Shown here: piece after piece, positions 16,183-25,786 of the stretch
Numbering within the stretch: the stretch's first letter is position 1
How the letters are laid out: every line of letters begins with the position of its first letter
From: an uncultured Porphyromonadaceae bacterium
GTDB lineage: Bacteria; Bacteroidota; Bacteroidia; Bacteroidales; Muribaculaceae
Length of the DNA stretch: 64,000 nucleotides
Assembly (NCBI GenBank): GCA_937901905.1
Contig: CALDIF010000033.1
Coordinates: 12,922-76,921 of the forward strand
Direction: 5' to 3'
Position numbers and translations under genes: made by a program
The notes under the pieces: model-generated
The model's input: only the letters and a program-made list of their open reading frames with translations
Databases searched by the model: none
Told to the model about the DNA's origin: nothing

Positions 16183-18762
16183 TTAACGCTTGATGGCTTT
16201 CTTGCCGTTAACAATGTATATACCTGCAGGCAACTCGTCCCAGCCACACTGCATCTTCACGCCCATGAGGTTGTAAACACCCTCGTGCACCGTTCGAGAC
16301 TTGTCGGTGCGTATGTCATTCACGGCAGTGGTGAGTTCGGTGCCATCGTCCTCAAGAACGAGACGCACGCCTTGACCGCTCGGGGTGAGCAGGTAAGCAT
16401 CGGTGCCGTTAAGTTCAACTGTCAATGCATTATTCCAATTACCGTTGGCGTCCATCACCTTGAGCGTGTTGTGAACATCGCTCACTGTGGTCGGCGAGAA
16501 CACACCGGCAAAACTGTAAACGTCACCCGATGCGAGTGCACGCCGCGGACCTCCGCTCCATGAAACCGGACCGTTAATAGTGCGACGCAATGGCAGCGGA
16601 TCATCGTTGCGCAACGTCGTGCCGTATACCGACACATATTCCACGTCCTCGTTCGCTCTCACCAGATAAGGCATACCTGCCTCCATGTGGTCGGTCTCAC
16701 GGAACACCATGTTACCCACGTTCTCGTTACCGTCCAACGGCTCACCCTCGACAAGGTCTACATATTCGAGTATGTCACCGTCGAAATCATCAATGTCGAA
16801 CGGCACGGTAACCGGAGTCCACAGTCCGGCGGTAAAAGCACGCTTCCACAGCACGTTTGCTGATGATTGGTTTGCCATGGGCAGCACGAAGTCTTTGGTC
16901 GGGTTCACCACGTAGACCCATGCCGGAGTCTCGTCTTGCTCCATCGGGTCGACTGTTGAGGTGCCAGTGACGATTCCGGTCACGTCAACCAATGCGCCCT
17001 CGTATGCTGTCACACCGTTCAAGGTCAGGTTGTCAGTGCCGATGCGCACGTCGTTCAACTTAACCCAGTCGGCAAGGTGGTCGTCCAAATCGGTCACTGC
17101 GATCTCGGACGGCGATGTCGTAACCTCGGTCACAGGGTCGGCAATGACGAGAAAATCGGTGTTCGTCAACTCATTGTCAACAACAAACAACGGCAAGCCC
17201 GACAAGGCCTCGGTGTCAAATTTTCCCACAATCCAACCAGCCAAGTGCTGATTGTAAGCGAGGGCACGACTGGGCTTGATGCCCTTCATCAATATAGCAC
17301 CGCCGGCATCACGCACGTAGGCATCGGTTGTGCCGGCAATTTCGCCCTCGGCAACACTCAACACGCGAGCGTTTGCTTCGTTGGAAAGAAACAGCCGTAC
17401 TGTCTCGCCGGCAGGAACCTCCTTGAAGGCAGCAATGCCGTCAACAGTGCTATAGGTCGCCTCGGACGTGGCAGCCTTGTAGAGGAAAATGTCTTTTTGG
17501 TTGCCTGCCGCACTACTTGTATAGCACGAAATAAGACTGCTGGAACTGTTGTATCGCATGTGATTGGGGTAGGAGTCATCGGTATTAAACACGATTGTTG
17601 CCACTCCATCTCCTGCGATAGTGACACTCGCTTGAGTTTGGCTGTCATTATAGTTATTCAGATACTTCAAGTAGTTTTGACCTGACGATTTGGTACCGGT
17701 CGCTGCAAGATATTGACCGTTGTAGGTCTCACCGCTTGCCTTGAAAGACCATGAGTCTGCACTGCCGGTGAGTTCATATATCTCAACCGTTTCACTCGGA
17801 GTAATCGTGAGTTTACCACCCTTGTTGACTACTGTAACAGCGGTAATGTCACGATTATTGGGCTTTTCGGTTGTGCTGATGGCATAACCGTCACCCACCT
17901 CGCCCATAGTGGCGATTAACAGTCGGTCACCGGCAACAAGGTCATCGGCACTCGTGACAAGGACATAGTCGCCATCGGTCACCGTAGTGGAACCACCACC
18001 GTCAATAATAGTGTAGGTCGCTGTTGCCACATCACTTGCAACACCGTTTTTCACGGCTATCGCCTTAAGCGTGTGGGTGCCTACCTCGCTGAAGGTCACC
18101 GAAGTTCCGGAAGGCGAAGCGAGAGTGGGAGTCACACCGCCGGTTGCATAGCGTATTGTTGCCCCCTCGGTGGCACAACTCATCGTCACCATGATTGCCG
18201 TGGCACTCTCGGTACCACTGACGGGGTCAAACGTAGGCGCATCGGGGGCTGATTGGGCTTCGGCCTCGGTAATTTCCATCGATAACAAGCACAACTGTCC
18301 GGCACTACTGCTGCCATCGGTGCCGTAATCCGCCTTGGCACCGACCGTGAAGGTAACAGATGTTGAATTGCCTGTCCATGTAACGTTGTTGTCACCACTT
18401 GCCTGGTGGGCGATAGAACCATTGCTCGCGGTAATCGGGGCAAGTCGCTTTTTACCCTGCGTCGACAGGTTGATAACAATCTGTGTAAACGCAGCACCGT
18501 CTGTTTTAACGGTTAATGTGCCATTTGCGTAGATGCGCAAATCCGTGCCTGTACTGTTGTAAGTGGCTGCTGTGCCACCGGTTTTCACCGCTGTGAGTGT
18601 GTATGGCGATGACGTGGCGGTAACGCCCATTTTTGTACTCCCGTCGTACACGTCGGTAAATGTCAAGTCGCTCATAGTAATAGTAAGGGAGGTCACGGTC
18701 GCCGACCATACCGTCGCCACACCGAGCAACATTGACATCATCAAGATTAGTAGTTTTCTCAT
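16183..18762 (-). CDS. Large secreted multidomain protein with chitobiase-like module and C-terminal sorting-like domain
   Basis: 859 residues. A Sec signal (cut near VWSATV) precedes a beta-rich N-terminal domain. A chitobiase C-terminal-like module lies at about 178-255 (ATIRYATGGVTPT). A beta domain at about 260-430 begins DGDYVLVTSADDLVAGDRLL. An OB-fold-like region at about 440-600 resembles DUF6359/DUF5689 (LADWVKLNDVRI). The C-terminus has VYNLMGVKM and GIYIVNGKKAIKR, the pattern of Bacteroidetes C-terminal sorting-like domains. No catalytic site is recognised. It is probably displayed on or released from the cell surface, and it is co-transcribed with the nuclease. Confidence 0.75.
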   Translation of the reverse strand: MRKLLILMMSMLLGVATVWSATVTSLTITMSDLTFTDVYDGSTKMGVTATSSPYTLTAVKTGGTAATYNSTGTDLRIYANGTLTVKTDGAAFTQIVINLSTQGKKRLAPITASNGSIAHQASGDNNVTWTGNSTSVTFTVGAKADYGTDGSSSAGQLCLLSMEITEAEAQSAPDAPTFDPVSGTESATAIMVTMSCATEGATIRYATGGVTPTLASPSGTSVTFSEVGTHTLKAIAVKNGVASDVATATYTIIDGGGSTTVTDGDYVLVTSADDLVAGDRLLIATMGEVGDGYAISTTEKPNNRDITAVTVVNKGGKLTITPSETVEIYELTGSADSWSFKASGETYNGQYLAATGTKSSGQNYLKYLNNYNDSQTQASVTIAGDGVATIVFNTDDSYPNHMRYNSSSSLISCYTSSAAGNQKDIFLYKAATSEATYSTVDGIAAFKEVPAGETVRLFLSNEANARVLSVAEGEIAGTTDAYVRDAGGAILMKGIKPSRALAYNQHLAGWIVGKFDTEALSGLPLFVVDNELTNTDFLVIADPVTEVTTSPSEIAVTDLDDHLADWVKLNDVRIGTDNLTLNGVTAYEGALVDVTGIVTGTSTVDPMEQDETPAWVYVVNPTKDFVLPMANQSSANVLWKRAFTAGLWTPVTVPFDIDDFDGDILEYVDLVEGEPLDGNENVGNMVFRETDHMEAGMPYLVRANEDVEYVSVYGTTLRNDDPLPLRRTINGPVSWSGGPRRALASGDVYSFAGVFSPTTVSDVHNTLKVMDANGNWNNALTVELNGTDAYLLTPSGQGVRLVLEDDGTELTTAVNDIRTDKSRTVHEGVYNLMGVKMQCGWDELPAGIYIVNGKKAIKR

Positions 18763-19094
18763 AAGATTGATATTGTTTTTTAGTTATTTTGTTTCGGAAT
18801 GGTCACAATCCGCAATATTTTGCAAATATACAATAAAATCCTCACATATAGCATAAAATGATTGATTTTTCGTGTTTTTCGTGATTTCATGGAGACATTT
18901 TTCACTCAAAAAAAATACTCTTGAAAATAAAAGTGAAAATGCTATCACTAATTAAATATTTTTTGCTAACTTTGCTGCGGCTAATGGTGTGCCGCTATTA
19001 CACCATTCACATTATACCATAAACATAAAACTTTTTCTAACTTAATTATTTTATTCACTTAATCTTTAACCTTTAACTTCAAAACAACTGTCAC
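18763..19094. other. Divergent intergenic region, 332 bp
   Basis: An AT-rich gap between two divergent secreted-protein genes. TAACTTTG (18967-18974) on the plus strand and TATATTTG (18823-18830 on the minus strand) are -7-like elements facing the two genes. Neither has an exact TTTG at the right distance. No other structure was seen. Confidence 0.5.
18967..18974 (+). promoter_or_regulatory. -7 element (TAACTTTG) for the dockerin repeat protein
   Basis: TAACTTTG 120 bp upstream of the ATG at 19095, in a very AT-rich context. No clear TTTG at -33. The implied 5' leader is about 115 nt. Confidence 0.5.
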
Positions 19095-22000
19095 ATGAAA
19101 AAGTATTTTACTTTGATGTTGTTGACACTTGCCGCGTTGGTCGGTCTGCAGTCACAGGCAGCTGTTTATGTGCTCGGTAACGCCCCTCTTGGAGACTGGC
19201 AATTAGACAATGCGCTTGAATTGCAGCAACAAGATGGCGACATCTACACATTAACAGTTGAGAATGTAGGCTCCGGCGTGTGGTTCTGTTTCTTGAACGG
19301 CGGACAGGATTGGGATCACCAATACGGTCCGTCCACCGGAAACGGGAGTGAACCCACCGGCGAGTGGGAAAGTGCGACGTTGGGTGGCAATAACTCATGG
19401 CAGACCAAGGCTGCCGGCACCTACACTTTCCAGTATGACGCGACGGCAAACCGTGCCAAAATCACGGTAGCCAATCCGGTTGTTGCCGATGAGGCTTATT
19501 ACCTCATAGGCGAATTCAACGGATGGGATAAAGAGACCCAGGTGGCTTTCACCAAGAGCGATGATGCCTATTCGTTGACCAAAACCTTCAGCGGTCAGTT
19601 TAAAGTGCGTGACGCCAATGGCGCGTGGTACGGATATGCCACCTCTGATGCGTACTACACTATTACCGCAGACGGAAGTTTCGAACTTGCTTCCGGTAAT
19701 AATTTTAACCTTGCTGTCGAGCGTGAATACACCTTGACCATCAAGGACGGAGTGTTAACCATATCAGGTTTCCCCACCGAGCCCGTTGAGCCCGCCTATT
19801 ACCTGATTGGTGCATTTAACGATTGGAACGACGATACCAAAGTCAAGTTTGACTCTGATGCCGACTTCACCAACTTCACGCTGACCAAGAAATTCAGCGG
19901 CGAGTTCAAGATCAAGAATGAAGACGGCACATGGTTTGGTGGATTGACCGATGACGGCACACCCTACGAGCTCCACAAGGAGTGGCCTCAGGTTCAAATG
20001 AGCGATAGCAATACTGCTTCAAACTTTGTCATCAATGGCGAGGACAGCGAGTACACTCTCACCATCAACGACGGCGTGCTCACAGTTACCGGTTGGCCTG
20101 TCGATGAGGTTTATATCCTCGGCGAGGTTAACGGCAATGAATGGGCTGCTAACGTCGGCGTGAAGATGGAGGCGAGTGCGACAGCCGCTAATGTCTACAC
20201 CGCCCATGTGAGCACCGAGGGCAAAAACTCGGGTTACAGTTACTTCAGTTTCTCGAAGGCTCTCGCACAGGAAAGCACGGGCTGGGAAGACATCGCCGCT
20301 TCGCGTTTTGGCGCAGTCAGTGAAAATGATTTCTTGGTTACTGCCGAGCAGATTGGCAATAGCATCTCTCTCGAGATGAACTCCGATCCTCATCCTTTCA
20401 AAATTCCCGCCGGCGAATGGGATATCACTGTTGACTTGAATGAGATGAAAGTTGTCATCCAAGGCGATTATGTTCCCTATGTCGCACCGTTGTATCTGAT
20501 CCAAAACGATGCCGAAGGCAAGTGGCAACTCAATGACCTTGAGGCACTTGAGGTTAGCGATGGCTTGTACGTCGGTCAAGTGGATGTGATTGATGCAGGT
20601 GACGGCTTCGGCTACTTCGGCTTCACCCGGGCAATGGGCGAGAATTTCGAAGCGATTGATGCGTACCGCGTAGGCCCGGTGAGCGAGGGCAACTTCCTCA
20701 TGACAGAGGAGATGCTCAACACCGAGATTGACCTTGAAGCAAACACCAACGTCTTCCAGGCTCGTGCCGGTAGCAAACTCAACTTCACCATTGACTTGGA
20801 TGGCGAGAAACCACACTTCCTCTTCGATGGCAAGATAGTCCCCGAGCCCGAAGTGACGGTGAAGGCTTTCATCATCGGCACTGCCGATGAGAATTGGACC
20901 GCCGACAGCCAAACGACAACCATTGAGTTGCCTCTTGGCGAAGATGAGGATGCGACTCCGCTCTACGTGAGCGAATTTGTCGAAATCCCCGCCGGTTTCC
21001 AATTCAAGGTCGTTAAAGAAGTGTACACCGAGGGGGTTGACCAAGCAGAGCAGACTTGGCTCGGTGCCGAGGCTGATGAAGGCACCTTCCACTGGGTGAC
21101 CGAACTCGGCCGGGAAATCGCTATCTTCGATGAGAACAGCAAGAACTTGTTCATCGAGAAGGGCGGTTACCTGCAATTCACCGTTAACGAGGGCTTCACC
21201 ACCCTCAAGGTCGACGGTGACCTCAACCCCGACCCGCTGTACGTAATCAGCAACGTCGAGGGCGGCGAGATGACCCCGCTTGAGGGCGAGGAACTCGCTG
21301 CTGACGGTCAAGGTGACGGTGTGATGGGCTACTTCGGCAGCATTAAGGCTGTTGACAGTGGTGACGGCTTCGGCTACTTCGGCTTTACCTACAAGTTGGG
21401 TGAGTGGGACGACATCGCATCGTTCCGCCGCGGTCCCGAGAGCGAGGGCGACTTCTTGCTCAACGAGGAGCAACTCAACAAGGACATTCCGATGTTCGCC
21501 AACGATAAGGTTTATAAGGTTCGTGCCGGTAGCGAACTCAATATTGAGTACTTCGTGACTCCGAACGGCGAATATGTCAAGTTTACGGGTGAACTTGCTC
21601 CCGAACCGGTAGTGAACGACACTTACGCTATCTGGGGTGGCACCGACGATGACTGGACCGACAAGGTTGAGTTTGAGTTGTTGCCGGCTGAAGACGAACA
21701 GGCTAACTCGTTCTACGAGACCGGCGAGGTCGATATTCCTGCCGGATTCCAATTCAAGATGGTGCGCACTCGCATTGTTGACAACAACGACCCGCAGTAC
21801 ACCTACTTCGGCGCTGTCAGCGATGAGGGCACATTCTTCTGGGTAACCGAGGAGATGCTCGGTCAGGAAATCGATTTGCTTGAGGGCGAGGGCAACAACC
21901 TCTACTTCGAGAAGGCCGGTAAGTTCAACTTCCGCTTGAGCGAGGACTTGAGCAAACTCGTCGTGACCGGCGAGTTTGAGGCAGAGCCCGAGCCCGCTAA

Positions 22001-24152
22001 AGAAGAGGCTCTCTACGTGCTTGGTGAGGTCGATGGACGCACCGAGTGGAACGCATATGAGGGCAGTGAGATGCTCGTCAACAACGACGACCCGAATATC
22101 TTCTCGATTGACATCACTACCGACGGCTTGCACGATGGCTGGAACTACTTCAGTTTCGCCGGCAAACTCGCCGATCCCGAGAGCAACGAGGAGCCTTGGG
22201 CACAAATCGCCGAGCACCGCTACGGCGCTGTGAGCGAGGGTGACTTCATCGTTTGGGCTGAGTATATGGGTCAAGAACTTGACCTCGAAAAGGCAGCCGA
22301 GCCTCATGCGTTCAAGATCCCCGCAGGCTCATGGAACATCATCGTTGACCTCAACAAGATGAAAGTCACTATCAACGGTGACTACGTTGAACCGGTAGTG
22401 AACGACACTTACGCTATCTGGGGTGGCACCGACGATGACTGGACCGACAAGGTTGAGTTTGAGTTGTTGCCGGCTGAAGACGAACAGGCTAACTCGTTCT
22501 ACGAGACCGGCGAGGTCGATATTCCTGCCGGATTCCAATTCAAGATGGTGCGCACTCGCATTGTTGACAACAACGACCCGCAGTACACCTACTTCGGCGC
22601 TGTCAGCGATGAGGGCACATTCTTCTGGGTAACCGAGGAGATGCTCGGTCAGGAAATCGATTTGCTTGAGGGCGAGGGCAACAACCTCTACTTCGAGAAG
22701 GCCGGTAAGTTCAACTTCCGCTTGAGCGAGGACTTGAGCAAACTCGTCGTGACCGGCGAGTTTGAGGCAGAGCCCGAGCCCGCTAAAGAAGAGGCTCTCT
22801 ACGTGCTTGGTGAGGTCGATGGACGCACCGAGTGGAACGCATATGAGGGCAGTGAGATGCTCGTCAACAACGACGACCCGAATATCTTCTCGATTGACAT
22901 CACTACCGACGGCTTGCACGATGGCTGGAACTACTTCAGTTTCGCCGGCAAACTCGCCGATCCCGAGAGCAACGAGGAGCCTTGGGCACAAATCGCCGAG
23001 CACCGCTACGGCGCTGTGAGCGAGGGTGACTTCATCGTTTGGGCTGAGTATATGGGTCAAGAACTTGACCTCGAAAAGGCAGCCGAGCCTCATGCGTTCA
23101 AGATCCCCGCAGGCTCATGGAACATCATCGTTGACCTCAACAAGATGAAAGTCACTATCAACGGTGACTACGTTGAGCCGGTGACCCCGATCTACGTTCT
23201 CGGCAACACTGAGGGCGAGTGGGATCCCACCATCGGTATGGCTGTTGATGGCATCGAGACCGATGAGGGCATCTTATATCAGGGCGAAATTGAGGTTGTT
23301 GACAGCGGTGACGGCTACGGCTACTTCGCATTCACCCGTCGCCTCGCCGCCGACAATGAGGGCTGGGACGAGATTGCTAAAGACCGCCTCGGTCCCGACA
23401 GCGAGGGCAACTTCTTGATTACCGACAATATGTTGGACACTGAAATTGCCTTGTACGAAGGCAATGCCACTTCGTTCCAAGTACCTGCAGGAACCATGCT
23501 CAGTTTCGAGGTTCTCAAGGATGTCAATGGTGGTTACACCTTGAAGTTCTACGGCGATGTCGCACACCCGAGCGTGTACGTTATCGGTCATATCAACGAT
23601 CTCTTCTATGTGCCCGATGCAGGTGTTGAGTTGACCACCGAGGATGGCAATATCTACACCGGTGTCTTCAGAGTTGACGACATCGATGAGGGTTACGGCT
23701 GGTTCGGATTCACCACTCGCTTGGCTCAACCGCTCGAGGAAACCGAAGATCTTGACCAAGACGGTGAAGTAACCGTTTATGACCAATGGCTGAGTATTGC
23801 AGGTTACCGCTTCGCAGCCGAGACCGATGGCAACGACTTCCTTGTAACTCCCGAATTGATTGGAGAGACTATCAGCCTCACCGGCAACGGTGTTACCGAT
23901 CACTCAATCCAAATCGAGTCAGGCAGTTGGAAGGTCACAGTTAACATGTACGACCGCACACTCGTGATTGACGGGGCTAAGAATGCTCTCGATATCAACG
24001 ATGACGGCACGGTCAATGTTGCTGATGTGAACATCCTCCTCAATGCTATTCTCAACGAAGTCTACGATGTGGCATACGATATCAACAACGATGGCAGAGT
24101 CAACGTTGCAGATGTCAATATGATATTGGACTACATCAATGCCAACTTCTGA
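19095..24152 (+). CDS. Giant SusE/SusF-like repeat protein ending in a type I dockerin
   Basis: 1685 residues. A Sec signal ends near QSQAAVYV; there is no lipobox. The body is 13 beta-sandwich modules of about 100-130 residues, each opening with an xYxLG-type strand (VYVLG, YYLIG, LYVLG) often followed by a Trp (GEFNGW, GAFNDW). They begin near residues 24, 134, 233, 338, 465, 591, 715, 842, 973, 1104, 1235, 1367 and 1494. This resembles the starch-binding modules of SusE and SusF. Modules 8-9 and 10-11 are identical in DNA. Residues about 1631-1685 form a dockerin with two calcium loops (DINDDGTVNVAD, DINNDGRVNVAD). A surface glycan-binding scaffold is likely; ligand and anchoring partner are unknown. 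Confidence 0.85.
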   Translation: MKKYFTLMLLTLAALVGLQSQAAVYVLGNAPLGDWQLDNALELQQQDGDIYTLTVENVGSGVWFCFLNGGQDWDHQYGPSTGNGSEPTGEWESATLGGNNSWQTKAAGTYTFQYDATANRAKITVANPVVADEAYYLIGEFNGWDKETQVAFTKSDDAYSLTKTFSGQFKVRDANGAWYGYATSDAYYTITADGSFELASGNNFNLAVEREYTLTIKDGVLTISGFPTEPVEPAYYLIGAFNDWNDDTKVKFDSDADFTNFTLTKKFSGEFKIKNEDGTWFGGLTDDGTPYELHKEWPQVQMSDSNTASNFVINGEDSEYTLTINDGVLTVTGWPVDEVYILGEVNGNEWAANVGVKMEASATAANVYTAHVSTEGKNSGYSYFSFSKALAQESTGWEDIAASRFGAVSENDFLVTAEQIGNSISLEMNSDPHPFKIPAGEWDITVDLNEMKVVIQGDYVPYVAPLYLIQNDAEGKWQLNDLEALEVSDGLYVGQVDVIDAGDGFGYFGFTRAMGENFEAIDAYRVGPVSEGNFLMTEEMLNTEIDLEANTNVFQARAGSKLNFTIDLDGEKPHFLFDGKIVPEPEVTVKAFIIGTADENWTADSQTTTIELPLGEDEDATPLYVSEFVEIPAGFQFKVVKEVYTEGVDQAEQTWLGAEADEGTFHWVTELGREIAIFDENSKNLFIEKGGYLQFTVNEGFTTLKVDGDLNPDPLYVISNVEGGEMTPLEGEELAADGQGDGVMGYFGSIKAVDSGDGFGYFGFTYKLGEWDDIASFRRGPESEGDFLLNEEQLNKDIPMFANDKVYKVRAGSELNIEYFVTPNGEYVKFTGELAPEPVVNDTYAIWGGTDDDWTDKVEFELLPAEDEQANSFYETGEVDIPAGFQFKMVRTRIVDNNDPQYTYFGAVSDEGTFFWVTEEMLGQEIDLLEGEGNNLYFEKAGKFNFRLSEDLSKLVVTGEFEAEPEPAKEEALYVLGEVDGRTEWNAYEGSEMLVNNDDPNIFSIDITTDGLHDGWNYFSFAGKLADPESNEEPWAQIAEHRYGAVSEGDFIVWAEYMGQELDLEKAAEPHAFKIPAGSWNIIVDLNKMKVTINGDYVEPVVNDTYAIWGGTDDDWTDKVEFELLPAEDEQANSFYETGEVDIPAGFQFKMVRTRIVDNNDPQYTYFGAVSDEGTFFWVTEEMLGQEIDLLEGEGNNLYFEKAGKFNFRLSEDLSKLVVTGEFEAEPEPAKEEALYVLGEVDGRTEWNAYEGSEMLVNNDDPNIFSIDITTDGLHDGWNYFSFAGKLADPESNEEPWAQIAEHRYGAVSEGDFIVWAEYMGQELDLEKAAEPHAFKIPAGSWNIIVDLNKMKVTINGDYVEPVTPIYVLGNTEGEWDPTIGMAVDGIETDEGILYQGEIEVVDSGDGYGYFAFTRRLAADNEGWDEIAKDRLGPDSEGNFLITDNMLDTEIALYEGNATSFQVPAGTMLSFEVLKDVNGGYTLKFYGDVAHPSVYVIGHINDLFYVPDAGVELTTEDGNIYTGVFRVDDIDEGYGWFGFTTRLAQPLEETEDLDQDGEVTVYDQWLSIAGYRFAAETDGNDFLVTPELIGETISLTGNGVTDHSIQIESGSWKVTVNMYDRTLVIDGAKNALDINDDGTVNVADVNILLNAILNEVYDVAYDINNDGRVNVADVNMILDYINANF
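21603..22390 (+). repeat. 786-bp tandem duplication, copy 1
   Basis: The first of two head-to-tail copies inside the dockerin protein gene, offset 786 bp. It encodes modules 8 and 9 (262 residues), starting at PVVNDTYAIWGG. Reading both copies, I found no base difference over the whole unit. Confidence 0.93.
22389..23176 (+). repeat. 786-bp tandem duplication, copy 2
   Basis: The second copy of the unit beginning at 21603. Identity stops at 23177, where GAACCGGTAGTG is replaced by GAGCCGGTGACC. The reading frame is preserved because 786 is a multiple of three. Confidence 0.93.
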
Positions 24153-24190
24153 TTAGTGCTTACAGGGGGCTTTAATGTCCCCTTTCAATA

Positions 24191-24226
24191 AAAACTGCGC
24201 CACCGGTAAGGGTGGCGCAGTTTTTA
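24191..24226 (+). terminator. Terminator after the dockerin gene
   Basis: AAAACTGCGCCACC (24191-24204) pairs with GGTGGCGCAGTTTT (24211-24224) around a 6-nt loop, with T-rich sequence following: a textbook rho-independent terminator 39 bp after the stop. Confidence 0.9.
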
Positions 24227-24342
24227 TTACTTGACAACGTGACATGACCAAACGCGAAACACGCTAAATCGGCGTGCCCGATATGGAGATAAAGTGCCGA
24301 CAGAAAAGCACAAGCAGGCTTACATATAATGCTTATTATCCA

Positions 24343-24403
24343 AAAAATGTGGGATTTTGACACATTTCGCCAAAAAAAATTTTGGGATTTTGACACAAAA
24401 GAG
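24343..24403. repeat. 61-bp direct repeat, left copy, upstream of the DUF4143 ATPase
   Basis: 58 of 61 bases are identical to 25785-25845. It holds two copies of a 17-mer (TGTGGGATTTTGACACA and a TTTT-start variant), 33 bp apart, about three helical turns. The second copy supplies the -33 TTTG of the ATPase promoter. The 17-mer has TGTG/CACA ends, a short dyad. Confidence 0.93.
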
Positions 24404-24411
24404 TAATTTTG
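24381..24411 (+). promoter_or_regulatory. ATPase promoter (TTTG-N19-TAATTTTG)
   Basis: TTTG at 24381-24384 and TAATTTTG at 24404-24411, 19 bases apart, an exact consensus. The -33 lies inside the left 61-bp repeat, so anything binding the repeat could block or activate transcription. Confidence 0.8.
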
Positions 24412-24436
24412 CCCTCAAAATCAAGCAATAACGTTC

Positions 24437-25786
24437 ATGTCAATAGAATATCCGTTTTTTAAACGCAAAATTTACTCCAAGATGCTTGAGTGGAAACGCT
24501 CTCGCAATGGTACGACCGCACTACTTATCAAAGGAGCCCGACGAGTGGGAAAATCTACTATTGCTTGTGCATTTGCACAAAATGAATATGAGCGTCACAT
24601 TGTGGTGGACTTTGCCAACGCTCCATCGGCACTATGGGAAGCTGTAGAGAACATTGCAGACATTGAAAATTTCTTCATGCAATTACAATTTATCTATGGT
24701 GTTGAGTTGATTGAACGCAAATCGGTAATTATTTTTGATGAAATACAGATGTGTCCTGCTGCACGGCAGGCAATCAAATATCTTGTTCAAGACGGTCGCT
24801 ACGATTACATCGAAACAGGCTCCCTATTGTCAATAAGGAAAAACACAACAGGCATTGTAATTCCTAGCGAAGAAACCCGATTGACAATGTATCCTCTGGA
24901 CTATGAGGAATTCAAATGGGCATTGGGTGATAGTGCCACTATCGGCATGCTTGAAAAGGCATTTAAATCGGGTAAACCTCTCGGAGATAGAGTTACCCGA
25001 CAATTATTACGAGATTTCAGGCTATATATGTTGGTTGGTGGTATGCCACAGGCGGTAGCAACCTATCTTGCGACTAACAATCTCGCCATTGTTGACACTG
25101 TGAAGCGTGAAATCATCACATTATATGAAGATGATTTTATCAAAATCGACCCCAGCGGTCGTGCTTCCCGACTATTCAAGTCAATCCCTTCGCAACTGAC
25201 CAAAAACACTTCACGCTACCAAGTTTCTCCTATTTTGGGACGCAGCCGTGATCGAAATATCATGAACGAATTATTACACGAACTGGAAGACAGCCTCACT
25301 GTAATAGTGTCACACCATGTTGATGATCCTAACGTAGGCATGCCTTTGCATACCGACTATAACCGATATAAAATGTACATAGCCGACATCGGTTTATTTA
25401 TTACTCTCGCATTTTGGGACAATGAGGTAACTGATAATATTATATACCAAAAATTACTATCCGACAAATTGAGTGCCGACTTGGGATACGTCTATGAAAA
25501 CGTAGTAGCGCAAATGCTCACTGCCGGAGGGTCACGCCTATTTTACCACACGTGGCCAACAGGAAAAGGTCACCACAATTACGAAATTGATTTCTTATTA
25601 GTCCGAGGTAATAAAATTTGTCCGATTGAGGTTAAGTCTTCCGGATACCGTTCTCACGCATCGCTTGATGCTTTCAAGTCAAAATTTTCCAATCGCATTT
25701 GGAAGAGTTATCTCATTTATACAAAGGACTTGAGAAAAGATGAAGACACTTTTCTAATACCGGCGTTTATGACCCCGTTTCTTTAA
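24437..25786 (+). CDS. AAA ATPase with DUF4143 / PD-(D/E)XK-like C-terminal domain
   Basis: 449 residues. Walker A is GARRVGKST (33-41) and Walker B VIIFDEIQ (97-104), in the AAA_14 style. A winged-helix-like middle region follows. The C-terminal DUF4143 domain has a restriction-endonuclease-like core (YEIDFLLV with PIEVKSS). The family is common and multicopy in Bacteroidetes and archaea; its function is not settled. The gene is visibly more AT-rich than its neighbours. It lies exactly between two 61-bp direct repeats, the right one beginning within the stop codon. Together these suggest a cassette acquired as a unit; the mechanism is unknown. Confidence 0.88.
   Translation: MSIEYPFFKRKIYSKMLEWKRSRNGTTALLIKGARRVGKSTIACAFAQNEYERHIVVDFANAPSALWEAVENIADIENFFMQLQFIYGVELIERKSVIIFDEIQMCPAARQAIKYLVQDGRYDYIETGSLLSIRKNTTGIVIPSEETRLTMYPLDYEEFKWALGDSATIGMLEKAFKSGKPLGDRVTRQLLRDFRLYMLVGGMPQAVATYLATNNLAIVDTVKREIITLYEDDFIKIDPSGRASRLFKSIPSQLTKNTSRYQVSPILGRSRDRNIMNELLHELEDSLTVIVSHHVDDPNVGMPLHTDYNRYKMYIADIGLFITLAFWDNEVTDNIIYQKLLSDKLSADLGYVYENVVAQMLTAGGSRLFYHTWPTGKGHHNYEIDFLLVRGNKICPIEVKSSGYRSHASLDAFKSKFSNRIWKSYLIYTKDLRKDEDTFLIPAFMTPFL

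Noticed and set aside
20019..22307. 762-residue minus-strand open frame, with a related one at 22329-23093
   Set aside because: Antisense shadow of the repetitive dockerin protein; open only because of its codon bias, and duplicated with the 786-bp unit.
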